Positions 9,410 through 18,434 of a stretch of 64,000 bases of DNA are shown here, piece by piece. The position numbers and the translations under genes were made by a program. Where the stretch lies: the NCBI GenBank assembly GCA_024233115.1, contig JACKQB010000002.1, positions 744,001 to 808,000 of the forward strand. The letters are read 5' to 3'. Position 1 is the first letter of the stretch. The number at the start of each line of letters is the position of its first letter. Source of the DNA: Akkermansiaceae bacterium. GTDB lineage: Bacteria; Verrucomicrobiota; Verrucomicrobiia; Verrucomicrobiales; Akkermansiaceae. The notes beneath the pieces are model-generated. The model saw only the letters and a program-made list of their open reading frames with translations. It was not told the DNA's origin and did not search any database.

Positions 9410-10075
9410 TTACCTGGATGATCTTTTATGCGCCCTTTTCTCCGCCATCTCCTTTTTCATCTCAAGCAAAGCGGTGAAAAACAGTAGGACGGCGGCAATG
9501 GTGATGCAGCTGTCGGCCACATTGAAGGCCGGCCAATGGCCGCCGCTCGACGGCATGATCTTATCGTAGAGGGGTAATTTGAAGTCGAGGAAATCCACGA
9601 CGTACCCCTGGCCGAGTCGCTCCCAGAATCCCGACTCCTTGTAGGGCTCCAGCCAGAAGCCCTGGAACAGGCGATCGGTCAGGTTGCCGAGGATACCGGC
9701 GATCAATAACGGGGCCGACCAGCGCGACGGGCCGGCAAACGCTCCCCGTTTCCAGAAAAACACGATCAGGCCGAGGGCGATCACCAGCACAAAGAGAAAT
9801 ACGACGGGTGCCCAGGTGGTGCCATTTCCTATCCCGAATGCCACCCCTTGATTATGTCGGCGTACGAGATTGAAAAAGCCGTCAATCACAGGCCGGGTAT
9901 CCTCGTGATAAGCGAGTTTGACACCATCCACCACGATGAATGGCAGTTTGAAATTCATCACCACCCACCACTTTGACAGTTGGTCGAGGATGTAGAGAGG
10001 CAAGGTCAGCACCAGGAGGAGCTTGACGATTCTCTGTGTGGGTAGCTTATCGGACATATCAGATCGTTGGTTCAT
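9410..10075 (-). CDS. lspA: Lipoprotein signal peptidase (signal peptidase II)
   Basis: Inner-membrane aspartyl protease that cleaves prolipoproteins before the lipid-modified Cys. The two catalytic Asp motifs are GNLTDRL and FNVADS, with four hydrophobic spans (LLLVLTLPLYILDQ, VVFLFVLVIALGLIVFF, LLIAGILGN, ITIAAVLLFF). At 221 aa it is longer than the usual 160-170 because of loops around residues 50-70 and 145-185. Its ATG overlaps the ileS stop by one base (TAATG), indicating translational coupling, the classic ileS-lspA order. At least one lipoprotein substrate, the thioredoxin at 12939-13529, is encoded just upstream. Confidence 0.95.
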   Translation of the reverse strand: MNQRSDMSDKLPTQRIVKLLLVLTLPLYILDQLSKWWVVMNFKLPFIVVDGVKLAYHEDTRPVIDGFFNLVRRHNQGVAFGIGNGTTWAPVVFLFVLVIALGLIVFFWKRGAFAGPSRWSAPLLIAGILGNLTDRLFQGFWLEPYKESGFWERLGQGYVVDFLDFKLPLYDKIMPSSGGHWPAFNVADSCITIAAVLLFFTALLEMKKEMAEKRAHKRSSR

Positions 10076-12819
10076 TAAACAACCTCACTGCAACGCTGGC
10101 AGACGTCGGTAACGAGTGGCTCGTAGCGGCGGCAACGCGGGCACATGCAGTGTTCGGTCTTCCGGGCTGCATATTCGGTGCCGAGGCTGAGGTCGGCGAC
10201 GATGAAGAACTCGGTCGTGAAGCTGCGGTCCTTGAGCAGGGCCAGGAGATCCGGGTTTTCAGGTGTGGGCACGGTGACCTTGGCCTCGTTGTTTTTGTTG
10301 AATGCCTTGGCTTGCACCTGCTCCTCGACTTTTTGCTGGATCTGGTCGCGGATCCTGAGCAATGCCGTGATGACCTCCGTCGCTTCGCGGCTGGGGTGTG
10401 CTGCTTGCGGGAAGTCCTGGGTATGGACGCTCCCCTCGGTAAACGGGCAATGCTCCCATGCTTCGTCCGCCGTGTAGGCGAGAATGGGTGCCAGCAGCTT
10501 GGTGATGGCGAGGAAGATCTCGGCGAACGCGGTCTGGGTGGCGCGCCGGCGCGGACTGTCCACGGAATCACAATACATCCGGTCTTTGGTGATATCGACG
10601 TACAGGGCACTCAGGTCGTTGGCGCAGAAAGTATTGATGCTGTTAAACACCTTGCGGAATTCATAGTTCCCGTATGCCTGGGTGCACTCGGTGATCACGG
10701 CATCAAGACGTTCAAGAATCCAGCGGTCCAGCAACGGCATGTCTGCGAATGGAACACTGTGTTGCTCCGGGTCAAAGCCATCGAGGTTTCCTAACAGGAT
10801 ACGGAAAGTATTCCGTAGACGACGGTAAGGGTCGGCAATCTGCTTGAACAGATCCTCCCCGAAGGGGACCTCGGTTTGCCAATCGACGGACGAGACCCAG
10901 AGGCGCACGATATCGGCTCCATACTTGTTATAGAAGTGTGCGGCATCGGTGGGTTTCCCTTTCGCCTTGGCTGCGGATTTGGAAATCTTGCCCCCATCCT
11001 TGTCGACCACGAAACCGTGGGTCATAACGGATTTGTATGGAGCCTTGTCGGCAACAGCCACACTCAGCATGAGGCTGCTCTGGAACCATCCGCGGTGTTG
11101 GTCGGTGGCTTCGAGATAGAGATCGGCGGGACGTGACAGCTCCGGGTGACGGTCCATCACCGCGACGTGTGAACTTCCGGAGTCGATCCAGACATCCAGT
11201 GTATCGCGGCATTTTGTGCAACCTTCAGGCAGGCCGAGGCGGGCGGCAAGTTCAGCATCGGTGAGTTCGAACCAGATGTTGGTCCCCTCCCGTTCCACCA
11301 AATCGGCGACCTTCCGGGAAACCGCCGCGTCGAGGATCACTTCGCCATTTTGATCGAAGAAAACCGGCAGCGGCACCCCCCAGGTGCGTTGGCGTGAGAT
11401 ACACCAATCGGGACGCGCTTCCACGGTGCCGTAGATGCGGTTACGCCCCCAGGCCGGAAGCCAGGTGGTCGCGTCGATCTCGGTCAGGGCTTTGTCCCGG
11501 AGGGCATCGATGCGGATGAAAAACTGCTCAACGGCACGGAAAATGATCGGTGTTTTAGAACGCCAGCAGTGCGGGTATGAGTGGGCGTAGTTCTCTTTCC
11601 CAAGCAATGCGCCTTTGGCGGCGAGGATTCTGAGCACACCGATGTTCGCTTCGTTCTTCTCCATGACGTGGAGGCCGACGAGCTCGGCAACTCCGACTTC
11701 TTCAGTGAACCTGCCGTCGTCATCGACCGGTGACAGCACGGCCAATCCGTATTGCATGCCTACCGAGTAGTCGTCCGCACCGTGACCCGGTGCGATGTGG
11801 ACGGCACCGGTTCCTGTTTCGGTGGTCACAAAAGGAGCGAGGATCACCTTGGACTTGCGGTCGATGAACGGGTGCAGGGCTTCGAGTCCTTCGAGTTCGG
11901 CCCCCTTGACCTCGGCGAGTTCCTCGGCGAGTGTCAGACCGGTTTTTTGCTGGAATTCCCCAAGCAACTCACGGACGATGATGATGTTTTGATCGGGAGC
12001 CTCCTCCCTGGTGAACCGGCCCACCACGTAGGTGAGTCGCTCATGCACGGCGATACCGAGGTTGGCGGGAATGGTCCACGGCGTGGTCGTCCAGATGGCG
12101 AAACTCAAGTGATCAGCAGTAGGCAGTGGGCAGTGGGCGGTGAATTTTTCCAGCGATGCTGGAGAAAGATCGAACTTCACAAAGATGGCGATGGATTTTT
12201 TATCCTGGTACTCGACTTCGGCTTCGGCGAGTGCTGTCTTGGCACCGTAGGACCATTGGACGGGCTTCTGCGACTGGTAGACGAGGCCTTTTTCCACCAT
12301 GGTGGCAAAGGTGCGGATGATGTCGGACTCGAAGGCGGGGTCGAGTGTGAGGTAGGGATTATCCCAGTCGCCAAGCACACCAAGGCGTCTGAACGAGGCT
12401 TTCTGGGTCTCGATCCAGCCCCGGGCGAACTCTTCGCAGCGGCGGCGGATTTCCGCTGGCTCCTCGTCGCGGGCATCCTGCATCACCTTGAATTCGATCG
12501 GTAGGCCGTGGCAGTCCCAGCCCGGGATGTAGGGGGTTTCATAACCCGCCATGGTCTTCGACTTCAGGACCAGGTCCTTGAGCACCTTGTTCAGGGCGGT
12601 TCCCATATGGACATCCCCATTGGCAAAGGGTGGCCCATCATGGAGAACAAACCGTGGGGCACCTTGTTCCTTGCGGCGTTTCTGAATAGCCTGGTACAGC
12701 TTCTGCTCGTTCCAACGCTCGAGGCGCATGGGTTCGCTCTTCACCAAATCCCCACGCATGGGGAAAGTGGTATCGGGTAGGCTCAGCGTGTCCTTGTAGT
12801 TTTTTTCTTCCGCACTCAT
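10075..12819 (-). CDS. ileS: Isoleucyl-tRNA synthetase
   Basis: Class I aminoacyl-tRNA synthetase charging tRNA-Ile. The HIGH-like motif is in PPFANGDVHMGT, the KMSKS-like loop is GKISKS, and the editing domain starts at AIWTTTPWT. The C-terminus carries a zinc finger (CMCPRC...CQRC). The ATG at 12819 (MSAEEKN) is preferred over an upstream alternative at 12849. About 915 aa, normal for the bacterial type. Just before AIWTTTPWT lies an extra stretch containing HCPLPTADH, encoded by heptanucleotide repeats (12116-12143). It is translationally coupled to lspA and follows the thioredoxin gene by 119 bases. Confidence 0.96.
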   Translation of the reverse strand: MSAEEKNYKDTLSLPDTTFPMRGDLVKSEPMRLERWNEQKLYQAIQKRRKEQGAPRFVLHDGPPFANGDVHMGTALNKVLKDLVLKSKTMAGYETPYIPGWDCHGLPIEFKVMQDARDEEPAEIRRRCEEFARGWIETQKASFRRLGVLGDWDNPYLTLDPAFESDIIRTFATMVEKGLVYQSQKPVQWSYGAKTALAEAEVEYQDKKSIAIFVKFDLSPASLEKFTAHCPLPTADHLSFAIWTTTPWTIPANLGIAVHERLTYVVGRFTREEAPDQNIIIVRELLGEFQQKTGLTLAEELAEVKGAELEGLEALHPFIDRKSKVILAPFVTTETGTGAVHIAPGHGADDYSVGMQYGLAVLSPVDDDGRFTEEVGVAELVGLHVMEKNEANIGVLRILAAKGALLGKENYAHSYPHCWRSKTPIIFRAVEQFFIRIDALRDKALTEIDATTWLPAWGRNRIYGTVEARPDWCISRQRTWGVPLPVFFDQNGEVILDAAVSRKVADLVEREGTNIWFELTDAELAARLGLPEGCTKCRDTLDVWIDSGSSHVAVMDRHPELSRPADLYLEATDQHRGWFQSSLMLSVAVADKAPYKSVMTHGFVVDKDGGKISKSAAKAKGKPTDAAHFYNKYGADIVRLWVSSVDWQTEVPFGEDLFKQIADPYRRLRNTFRILLGNLDGFDPEQHSVPFADMPLLDRWILERLDAVITECTQAYGNYEFRKVFNSINTFCANDLSALYVDITKDRMYCDSVDSPRRRATQTAFAEIFLAITKLLAPILAYTADEAWEHCPFTEGSVHTQDFPQAAHPSREATEVITALLRIRDQIQQKVEEQVQAKAFNKNNEAKVTVPTPENPDLLALLKDRSFTTEFFIVADLSLGTEYAARKTEHCMCPRCRRYEPLVTDVCQRCSEVV
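12116..12143. repeat. Heptanucleotide tandem repeat inside ileS
   Basis: Four 7-base units on the plus strand: GCAGTAG, GCAGTGG, GCAGTGG, GCGGTGA. The first three are nearly identical. They encode part of a short extra loop in IleS at the entry to the editing domain. The unit style resembles the short tandemly repeated heptamers of some bacterial genomes and the CTCCCGA array after gmk. Confidence 0.75.
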
Positions 12820-12938
12820 GGTTTTCAGAGGCGCGGACGCTAGCCACATAGCCCCAAGGGGTCAACCGTGTACTTACGTAAGCTTGCAGCCGGGAAGAGG
12901 ACGCGTATGCCGGAGGCAAACTTCCCATCCGGGCCTGG

Positions 12939-13529
12939 TCACTGGCGGGTCACCCCGGGAGGCAGCCAGTCCTTGGGCATGGGCTTGATCACGGGCTCGG
13001 CCGGCTTACTCCCGTCGCCACCCGATGAAGGCGTGGCCGCCACCGCGTATTGATCGATTTTTTGCTGGATCACCTTCTCCGGATAAGCCCCGGCAAACTC
13101 ATGCAGCTTCATTCCTCCCCGGTAAAACTGCACAGTAGGCACTCCCCGGATTCCCTCTTTCATCGCCCAGTCACGGTGCTCGTTTGCATCCACCTTGACG
13201 ACGCGGACTTTTTCACCGTTCTTTTTCGCTAATCGCTCCAACACGGGAGCGAGAGTTTTGCATGGAGGTCATGTGTCCGAGTAGAACTCGACCATTACCA
13301 TCCTCGATTCTTCTGCAATCACGGCCTTGCCCGCCTTTTCATCGACCGATTCCACTCCCGTGCCACCCTGGCTTCCCGCATCGGCCTGCTCTTCATCACT
13401 GACCAATCCCTTCGCTTGTTCGAGCCAATCACCGACTTTGTCACAGGAGGTTAACGACAACGTGCAGGTCGCTACGCAAGCCAACCAACCCGTCGAGGCA
13501 CCCTTGGAGATCAATCGGTGGTGTTTCAT
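12939..13529 (-). CDS. Thioredoxin-fold lipoprotein with in-frame UGA (probable selenocysteine, UPPC active site)
   Basis: One reading frame from ATG 13529 to 12939, interrupted only by TGA at 13269-13271 (codon 87). N-terminus: signal peptide with lipobox LTSC|D (Cys about 29), then an acidic linker, then the thioredoxin fold: VMVEFYSDT-[UGA]-PPCKTLAPVLERL, later VVKVDANE and the cis-Pro motif GVPTVQFY. Aligned with ordinary thioredoxins (WCGPCK), the UGA falls exactly on the first, nucleophilic Cys of CxxC, giving U-P-P-C. A SECIS-like hairpin lies 23 nt downstream. Without readthrough the product is a dead 86-residue stub. The alternatives are a TGC/TGT-to-TGA nonsense mutation or a sequencing error. 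It would act as a periplasmic membrane-anchored thiol-disulfide oxidoreductase. No selA/selB/selC is in this window. Confidence 0.78.
13229..13255 (-). promoter_or_regulatory. Candidate bacterial SECIS hairpin
   Basis: On the minus strand a perfect 6-bp stem CGCTCC/GGAGCG closes a 6-nt loop CGUGUU. It is extended by T-A, a small internal loop and two further pairs (C13255-G13229, T13254-A13230). The apical loop begins 23 nt after the UGA and has G as its second base. Both fit the published bacterial SECIS rules (loop 16-37 nt after UGA, G within the first two loop bases). Confidence 0.62.
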
Positions 13530-13669
13530 AGATCCTGATTATCATATAATCCTAGATATTTCAAGCCGCATCTCCCATTTTTGCAGTCAACAAGCCGCTT
13601 TTATTCCTTGTTCCAAGGATCTTCTGGATTTGCTCTGTATCTTTTGGCAGAAAGCCCTATCATCCCCGC

Positions 13670-14524
13670 GTGAAAGTGGGCATCATCGCAAACCCAAACA
13701 AACCGGGCGCTAAAAAAACCATCCGGAATCTCTGCAAGGCACTGGAAAAAGAGCAGCTCACCGCTGTGCTTGAAATTGGCACCGCGGCACTGGTCGGGGC
13801 CTCCGGAGGCGTGGACGCTGCCGAGCTGGCGAGCACATGTGACGTTGTGGCCGTTTTAGGAGGAGACGGAACCATGCTCAACGCCGCCAACCAGCTCGGC
13901 CCGGCCAACATCCCGGTGGCAGGCATCAACATCGGCACGCTGGGATTTCTAACAACCTGCACAGATGACGAACTCGATATCTTTGCCAAGGCCGTTGCCC
14001 AAAAAAACTACACCTTGATCCCGCGGATGCAATTGCGTGCCACGATTACCTCCGCTGACGGAGGCGAGATAAGTTTCCTGGCGCTCAATGAAATCACGCT
14101 TGCCCGTGGCCAGACGGGTAGACTGGTCGCACTCGATGCATGGGTCGACGGAGAACTGCTCAACCACTACCGCGCTGACGGGTTGATTGTTGCGACCACC
14201 ACGGGCTCGACGGCGTATTCCCTTTCAGCCGGGGGGCCACTGATTGCGCCTAAAGCCGATGTCTTTGTGATCACGCCGATCTGCCCACATAGCCTGAGCA
14301 ATCGCTCGCTGGTGGTGTCTGATAGCTCTACGGTGGAACTGGCACCAGCCGATGATGCCGAATGTCCGATGTTGTTTACCGTCGATGGCCGGGATATGGT
14401 TGAAATCTGCCATGGCGACCGGGTGCGGGTTGAGCAGGCGGGCCACGCACTTCCCCTGCTTCGTCTTGAAGGGCGGAATTTCTATTCGACCCTACGGCAG
14501 AAACTTGGCTGGGGTCGGGATTAG
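13670..14524 (+). CDS. nadK: NAD kinase
   Basis: Phosphorylates NAD to NADP in the cytoplasm. The GGDGT motif is at about residue 65, and the second family motif TTGSTAYSLSAGGP is at about 183-196. 284 aa, normal for bacterial NadK. The start is GTG at 13670 (VKVGIIANP), which fits the family N-terminus. The gene is divergent from the thioredoxin gene across a 140-base AT-rich gap (13530-13669) that should hold both promoters. Together with nadC at 62512 the window holds two NAD(P)-supply genes, but far apart. Confidence 0.95.
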   Translation: MKVGIIANPNKPGAKKTIRNLCKALEKEQLTAVLEIGTAALVGASGGVDAAELASTCDVVAVLGGDGTMLNAANQLGPANIPVAGINIGTLGFLTTCTDDELDIFAKAVAQKNYTLIPRMQLRATITSADGGEISFLALNEITLARGQTGRLVALDAWVDGELLNHYRADGLIVATTTGSTAYSLSAGGPLIAPKADVFVITPICPHSLSNRSLVVSDSSTVELAPADDAECPMLFTVDGRDMVEICHGDRVRVEQAGHALPLLRLEGRNFYSTLRQKLGWGRD

Positions 14525-14632
14525 GTTAGACCGGGTCAAGTCATCGACCAAGCACTTCCAACCTGCTACTAATCATGGATATTCGAGGGTTTGTGATTGC
14601 AGGTTGGGACTTGGTGGGCTGATATCCAAGGC

Positions 14633-15925
14633 ATGAGATTTGATCCTGCCGACCCACAACTATTTGTCCGCAACCGAGCTCGTCTAGGAGCGCTACTCAA
14701 GGATGACAGCATTGCCATTCTGCATTCCAACGACGTGATGCCAACCAATGCTGACGGCACCATGCCGTTCAGACAAAACAACGACCTTTACTACCTGTCC
14801 GGTATCGACCAGGAGGAAAGTATCCTGGTATTGTTTCCGGCGGCCTTCGATCCCAAGGACCGGGAGATTCTATTTTTGCGTGAAACCAATGAGCACATTG
14901 CCATTTGGGAGGGTGAAAAACTCACCAAGGAGCGCGCCACGGAACTATCCGGAGTGGCTAACATCCAGTGGACTGACAATTTCGACAACCTATTGCATCG
15001 ATTGATCCAGCAAGCGGAGCATGTTTTTCTCAATACCAACGAGCACCTGCGGGCGGAAACATCGGTGCAGTCCAGGGATGCCCGGTTCCGGCAGAAGTGC
15101 CAGGCGTCCTACCCGCTCCACAAGTATGAACGGCTGGCACCACTGATGCATCAGCTCAGGGTCACCAAGGACCCCGTGGAAATCAGGATGATGCAGGAAG
15201 CCTGCAACATTACAGAAGCAGGTTTCCGGCGTATCCTTGGCTATGTGCAACCCGGTGTCGGCGAGTGGGAAATTGAAGCCGAATATCTGCATGAGTTTAT
15301 CCGCAGGAAGTCCAAAGGCTTCGCCTACCCCCCGATCATTGGTAGTGGCAAAAATGCCTGCGTATTGCATTACCTGGACAACAATCAACGTTGCCAGGAT
15401 GGCGACTTGCTGTTGATGGACGTCGCCGCTGAATACGGCAACTGGAATTCGGATATGACCAGAACCATTCCGGTGAATGGCAAGTTTACCGATCGACAGA
15501 GAGCCGTCTATGACTCAGTGCTCAGGGTGCTCAGGAAATGCAACGAAATCCTCCGACCGGGAATGCTTCCCGCGGATTATCAGAAACAAGCGATCGGGTT
15601 TGTGGAGGAAGAGCTGATCATGCTCGGGCTCATCGATGCGGAAGAAGCCAAACGACAAGATGATAGCAAACCACTGGTGAAAAAATACTTCATGCACGGA
15701 ACATCCCACCACCTTGGCCTCGATGTCCACGATGTCTCCCCTGCCAATACCCAGTTTGCAGAAGGGATGGTCTTTACCATCGAGCCAGGTATTTATATTC
15801 CCGAAGAGAATATGGGCATACGCTTGGAAAACAACTTCGTCATCGGCAAGGACACCAACATTGACCTGATGGCCAACATCCCCATCGAGGCCGATGACAT
15901 TGAAGCGCTCATGGCGGCCAACTAA
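14633..15925 (+). CDS. pepP: Xaa-Pro aminopeptidase (aminopeptidase P, M24B)
   Basis: Two-metal peptidase removing an N-terminal residue ahead of proline. It has the creatinase-type N-domain (residues 1-175) and a pita-bread C-domain with all metal ligands visible: Asp in LLLMDVAAEYG, Asp in NSDMTRT, His in HGTSHHLG, Glu in FTIEPG and Glu in GIRLENN. 430 aa, typical. The ATG at 14633 (MRFDPADPQLFV) matches the family N-terminus, and the upstream in-frame extension looks non-coding. No signal peptide, so it is cytoplasmic. It follows nadK by 108 bases. Confidence 0.93.
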   Translation: MRFDPADPQLFVRNRARLGALLKDDSIAILHSNDVMPTNADGTMPFRQNNDLYYLSGIDQEESILVLFPAAFDPKDREILFLRETNEHIAIWEGEKLTKERATELSGVANIQWTDNFDNLLHRLIQQAEHVFLNTNEHLRAETSVQSRDARFRQKCQASYPLHKYERLAPLMHQLRVTKDPVEIRMMQEACNITEAGFRRILGYVQPGVGEWEIEAEYLHEFIRRKSKGFAYPPIIGSGKNACVLHYLDNNQRCQDGDLLLMDVAAEYGNWNSDMTRTIPVNGKFTDRQRAVYDSVLRVLRKCNEILRPGMLPADYQKQAIGFVEEELIMLGLIDAEEAKRQDDSKPLVKKYFMHGTSHHLGLDVHDVSPANTQFAEGMVFTIEPGIYIPEENMGIRLENNFVIGKDTNIDLMANIPIEADDIEALMAAN

Positions 15926-15983
15926 CAGACTAAGCATCACTTGACAGATTGGCTGCTGCGATCACGTAGCCCTGCAAATCACC

Positions 15984-16757
15984 ATGCGTCAAATTCCGGT
16001 CATTTTCAGCATCCTCTTCCTGTTAGGGGGAGCTATGGTCTGGCTCTACTGGGACGAGATCAGCCAGCTACGGTCGGAGGCAAATGAATCCGCATCCGAT
16101 ATCGCTCCCACCCCCAACCCGGAAGCCTATGCTGTATTGGTAGGTGAAATCGATTACCACCGGGAAAAACTCGCTCGCCAATACCGGAAAGCCCGGACCG
16201 ATCCTGAGCGTGAAGCCGTTCTCCATAGCTGCAGGAATTTCCTGGAAATCACCATGCCTGAGCTAATGATGTGCTGGTTGGGCACCCCCTGGGATTACAA
16301 TGGTACTGCATCCACTCCCGGCGACGGCAAAGTGGCCTGCGGTTATTTTGTTTCCACCGTCATGCGTGACGCCGGATTCAAAGTGCAGCGCATCAAACTC
16401 GCCCAGCAGCCGTCGCAGAATATCCTGCGCACCTTTCTTCCGCGCGACCAGTTACAGATCATAGTCGGTGCTGATTACCATCAATTCATGCAGTCGATCC
16501 GGGAAGGGGAACCTGGCATCTACATCATTGGACTCGACCGTCATGTGGGTTTCCTGGTCAACAATGCCAAAGGTCTTAAATTCATCCACTCGGGAGGAGA
16601 ACTCCACCGGGTGGTCGCCGAGTCGGAGCTGAAGGCGACATCGATCAAGGACTCCAACTACCGGGTCATTGGAAATCTCACCCATAACAAAGACCTGATC
16701 AAACGGTGGTTGCTCCGGACGCGTTTTCCGACCCGCAGTCAAACCGCGCCCGACTAA
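15984..16757 (+). CDS. Putative secreted papain-fold (NlpC/P60-like) cysteine peptidase
   Basis: 257 aa with an N-terminal membrane anchor or signal (residues 4-22, IPVIFSILFLLGGAMVWLYW). The core shows WLGTPWDYNGT...KVACGYFVSTVMRDAGF, with a candidate catalytic Cys in ACGYF, and a later RHVGFLV giving the candidate His, the order seen in NlpC/P60-type peptidases. It is annotated as peptidase-like by pattern only; the third catalytic residue is not certain and the substrate is unknown. It follows the pepP gene by 58 bases and its 3' end overlaps the convergent TPR gene by 4 bases. Confidence 0.5.
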   Translation: MRQIPVIFSILFLLGGAMVWLYWDEISQLRSEANESASDIAPTPNPEAYAVLVGEIDYHREKLARQYRKARTDPEREAVLHSCRNFLEITMPELMMCWLGTPWDYNGTASTPGDGKVACGYFVSTVMRDAGFKVQRIKLAQQPSQNILRTFLPRDQLQIIVGADYHQFMQSIREGEPGIYIIGLDRHVGFLVNNAKGLKFIHSGGELHRVVAESELKATSIKDSNYRVIGNLTHNKDLIKRWLLRTRFPTRSQTAPD

Positions 16758-17644
16758 ACTTTTTTCAGTTTCTTGCCAGCACGTTTCTCAACGGCGGACG
16801 CTGTTTTTTCATCGCCCATATCACGAAGAAACTCGGCGAAGTTGGCCGACACCGTAGCGAAATCCATGGGAGCCTCCCTGACTTTGTCCTCATAGATTTT
16901 CAGTGAATTCTGGAAGTGCTTTTTAGCCCATTCCTTTTCACCGGTTTCACACAGTGCCAATGCCAGGTTGGCATGTGACTGGGCAGTTTCCAAATGATGT
17001 TCACCAAAGGTGTTTCGCCGGGCCTCCAGGGCCATCATATGCATTTCCCGGGCCTGCTCGTAATATCCGGCCGCCTGATAAAGTGCTCCGACGTTGTTGC
17101 AAATCGCCGCCGTTTCTTCGTCATCAGGCCCCAGCGACTCGTGGCAAATCTGCAGTGCCTTGAGGTAGAGGTTCTCAGCGGTATCAAAATCCCCTTTGCT
17201 CTTGTAGATATAAGCGAGGTTATTGCAAAGGTCAGCTATGTCGAGCACCGACGGGGGGCTCATACGCTCAAACAAATCAATACTGCGTTTGTAGAAGGTG
17301 ATCGCCTCGTCTTCGTTGCCATCGGAGTCATAGACCACGGCAACACTGGCGCTGATGCGTGCCAGCGGCTCTATGTAGACAGGGTTGCCTTCGAGAAGTT
17401 CGAGAGCCTCCAAATACGCTTTGCGAGAGTCCTCCAAATACCCATACTGACGAAGAAAATCCCCCTTTACCTCCAGCGACGCCGATAACTTCTCAATGCT
17501 CTTGGCATCATCATCCAAGGTTGCGCGCGCCTTATCGACAGCTGCGTTGGCCGCATGCATGGCTTCGTCCCATTTGCCCTCTTCGCAGAGTTTTTTGACT
17601 CTGTCCTGAAGCATATTCAGTAAATTGACTGTTCCGGATTCCAT
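16754..17644 (-). CDS. Tetratricopeptide repeat protein (kinesin-light-chain-like TPRs)
   Basis: 296 aa cytoplasmic repeat protein with no signal peptide. From about residue 55 it has 42-residue TPR units of the kinesin-light-chain type (for example AEVYLKAL-style blocks ALQICHESLGPDDEETA and ALEARRNTFGEHHLETA). The family provides protein-protein scaffolds, so no catalytic role is expected. The C-terminus is Lys-rich. It lies upstream of recO on the same strand with a 128-base gap. The partner is unknown. Confidence 0.82.
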   Translation of the reverse strand: MESGTVNLLNMLQDRVKKLCEEGKWDEAMHAANAAVDKARATLDDDAKSIEKLSASLEVKGDFLRQYGYLEDSRKAYLEALELLEGNPVYIEPLARISASVAVVYDSDGNEDEAITFYKRSIDLFERMSPPSVLDIADLCNNLAYIYKSKGDFDTAENLYLKALQICHESLGPDDEETAAICNNVGALYQAAGYYEQAREMHMMALEARRNTFGEHHLETAQSHANLALALCETGEKEWAKKHFQNSLKIYEDKVREAPMDFATVSANFAEFLRDMGDEKTASAVEKRAGKKLKKV

Positions 17645-17772
17645 TGGTCTGCTGAGTAGGGGTGTATCAAACCGGTGGCGGTAGACTGAAGAAATCAGAA
17701 TCAGCTGGCACCAGGCTCATCGGCAATAAACACCATCCATCAACGGATGACCAGCGAAAATCAGGTGATCCA

Positions 17773-18306
17773 CTACCCCCCGAAAGCATCCATACAGGCA
17801 GACCGTCCACGAGGCAGGCTGCCATAGGCGTGTTCAAGCGCCAGCGCGGCACTGGTTCGATCATGTGCAACTCCGAGCAAACGCGCCATTTCCTGCTCAA
17901 AATGCAGCACAGCCCGCTTGTCCGCCCCCTCGCTCCCCACGTAGCCCAAGCCCCGCTGCAACAGGTCGTAAAGCTCCGGCACCGGGTGATCCCGCTCCAC
18001 CACATGGGCAAGCAACTCCGCAAAATACGAGGCCGCCACAGTATCGGCATACCTCTTTCGCAAGCGTTCCCGGAAATCGACCACCGCCACTTCGCGAAGT
18101 GTGTGTAACTCGCTTTTCCGACTCCTTACCCAATTGATCTCGGCTTCAAAAAACAAATCCAGCTTCCCGGCAAACGGCCCCTTGGCCCGCCGCCCCCCCT
18201 TGGCAACCGTCTTGATCAACCCGTGTTCCTGCGTACACCAGTGCACAATCAAACTGGTTTCAGTCAGCTTGGTAAGCCTGATGATGATGCCTGTGGATTT
18301 TTCCAT
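17773..18306 (-). CDS. recO: DNA repair protein RecO
   Basis: RecF-pathway mediator that helps RecA load on SSB-coated ssDNA. 177 aa from ATG 18306 (MEKSTGIIIRLTKLTETSLIV). The N-terminal OB-fold is recognisable (GIIIR, ETSLIVHWCTQEHGLIKTVAKGGRR), followed by the helical C-domain. Compared with the usual 230-250 residues it is short and lacks the Cys4 zinc motif. The alternative start at 18345 adds 13 residues of unlikely sequence. It is divergent from prfB across 128 bases. Confidence 0.82.
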   Translation of the reverse strand: MEKSTGIIIRLTKLTETSLIVHWCTQEHGLIKTVAKGGRRAKGPFAGKLDLFFEAEINWVRSRKSELHTLREVAVVDFRERLRKRYADTVAASYFAELLAHVVERDHPVPELYDLLQRGLGYVGSEGADKRAVLHFEQEMARLLGVAHDRTSAALALEHAYGSLPRGRSACMDAFGG

Positions 18307-18434
18307 GCCGCCGGCCAGAGCATGGATTGTTTTAGCCCGATGCAAAACAACAAATTGCCCCGTTGGCCACTCAAATGGGTTTTTGCTATTTGGGGTTTGA
18401 AACTTGGAGTGTACCCGCTATCACTCGCGCACGT

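Noticed and set aside
11752..12504. 250-codon plus-strand open frame antisense to ileS
   Set aside because: It mirrors the IleS editing domain; composition is typical of an antisense shadow and no protein family fits.
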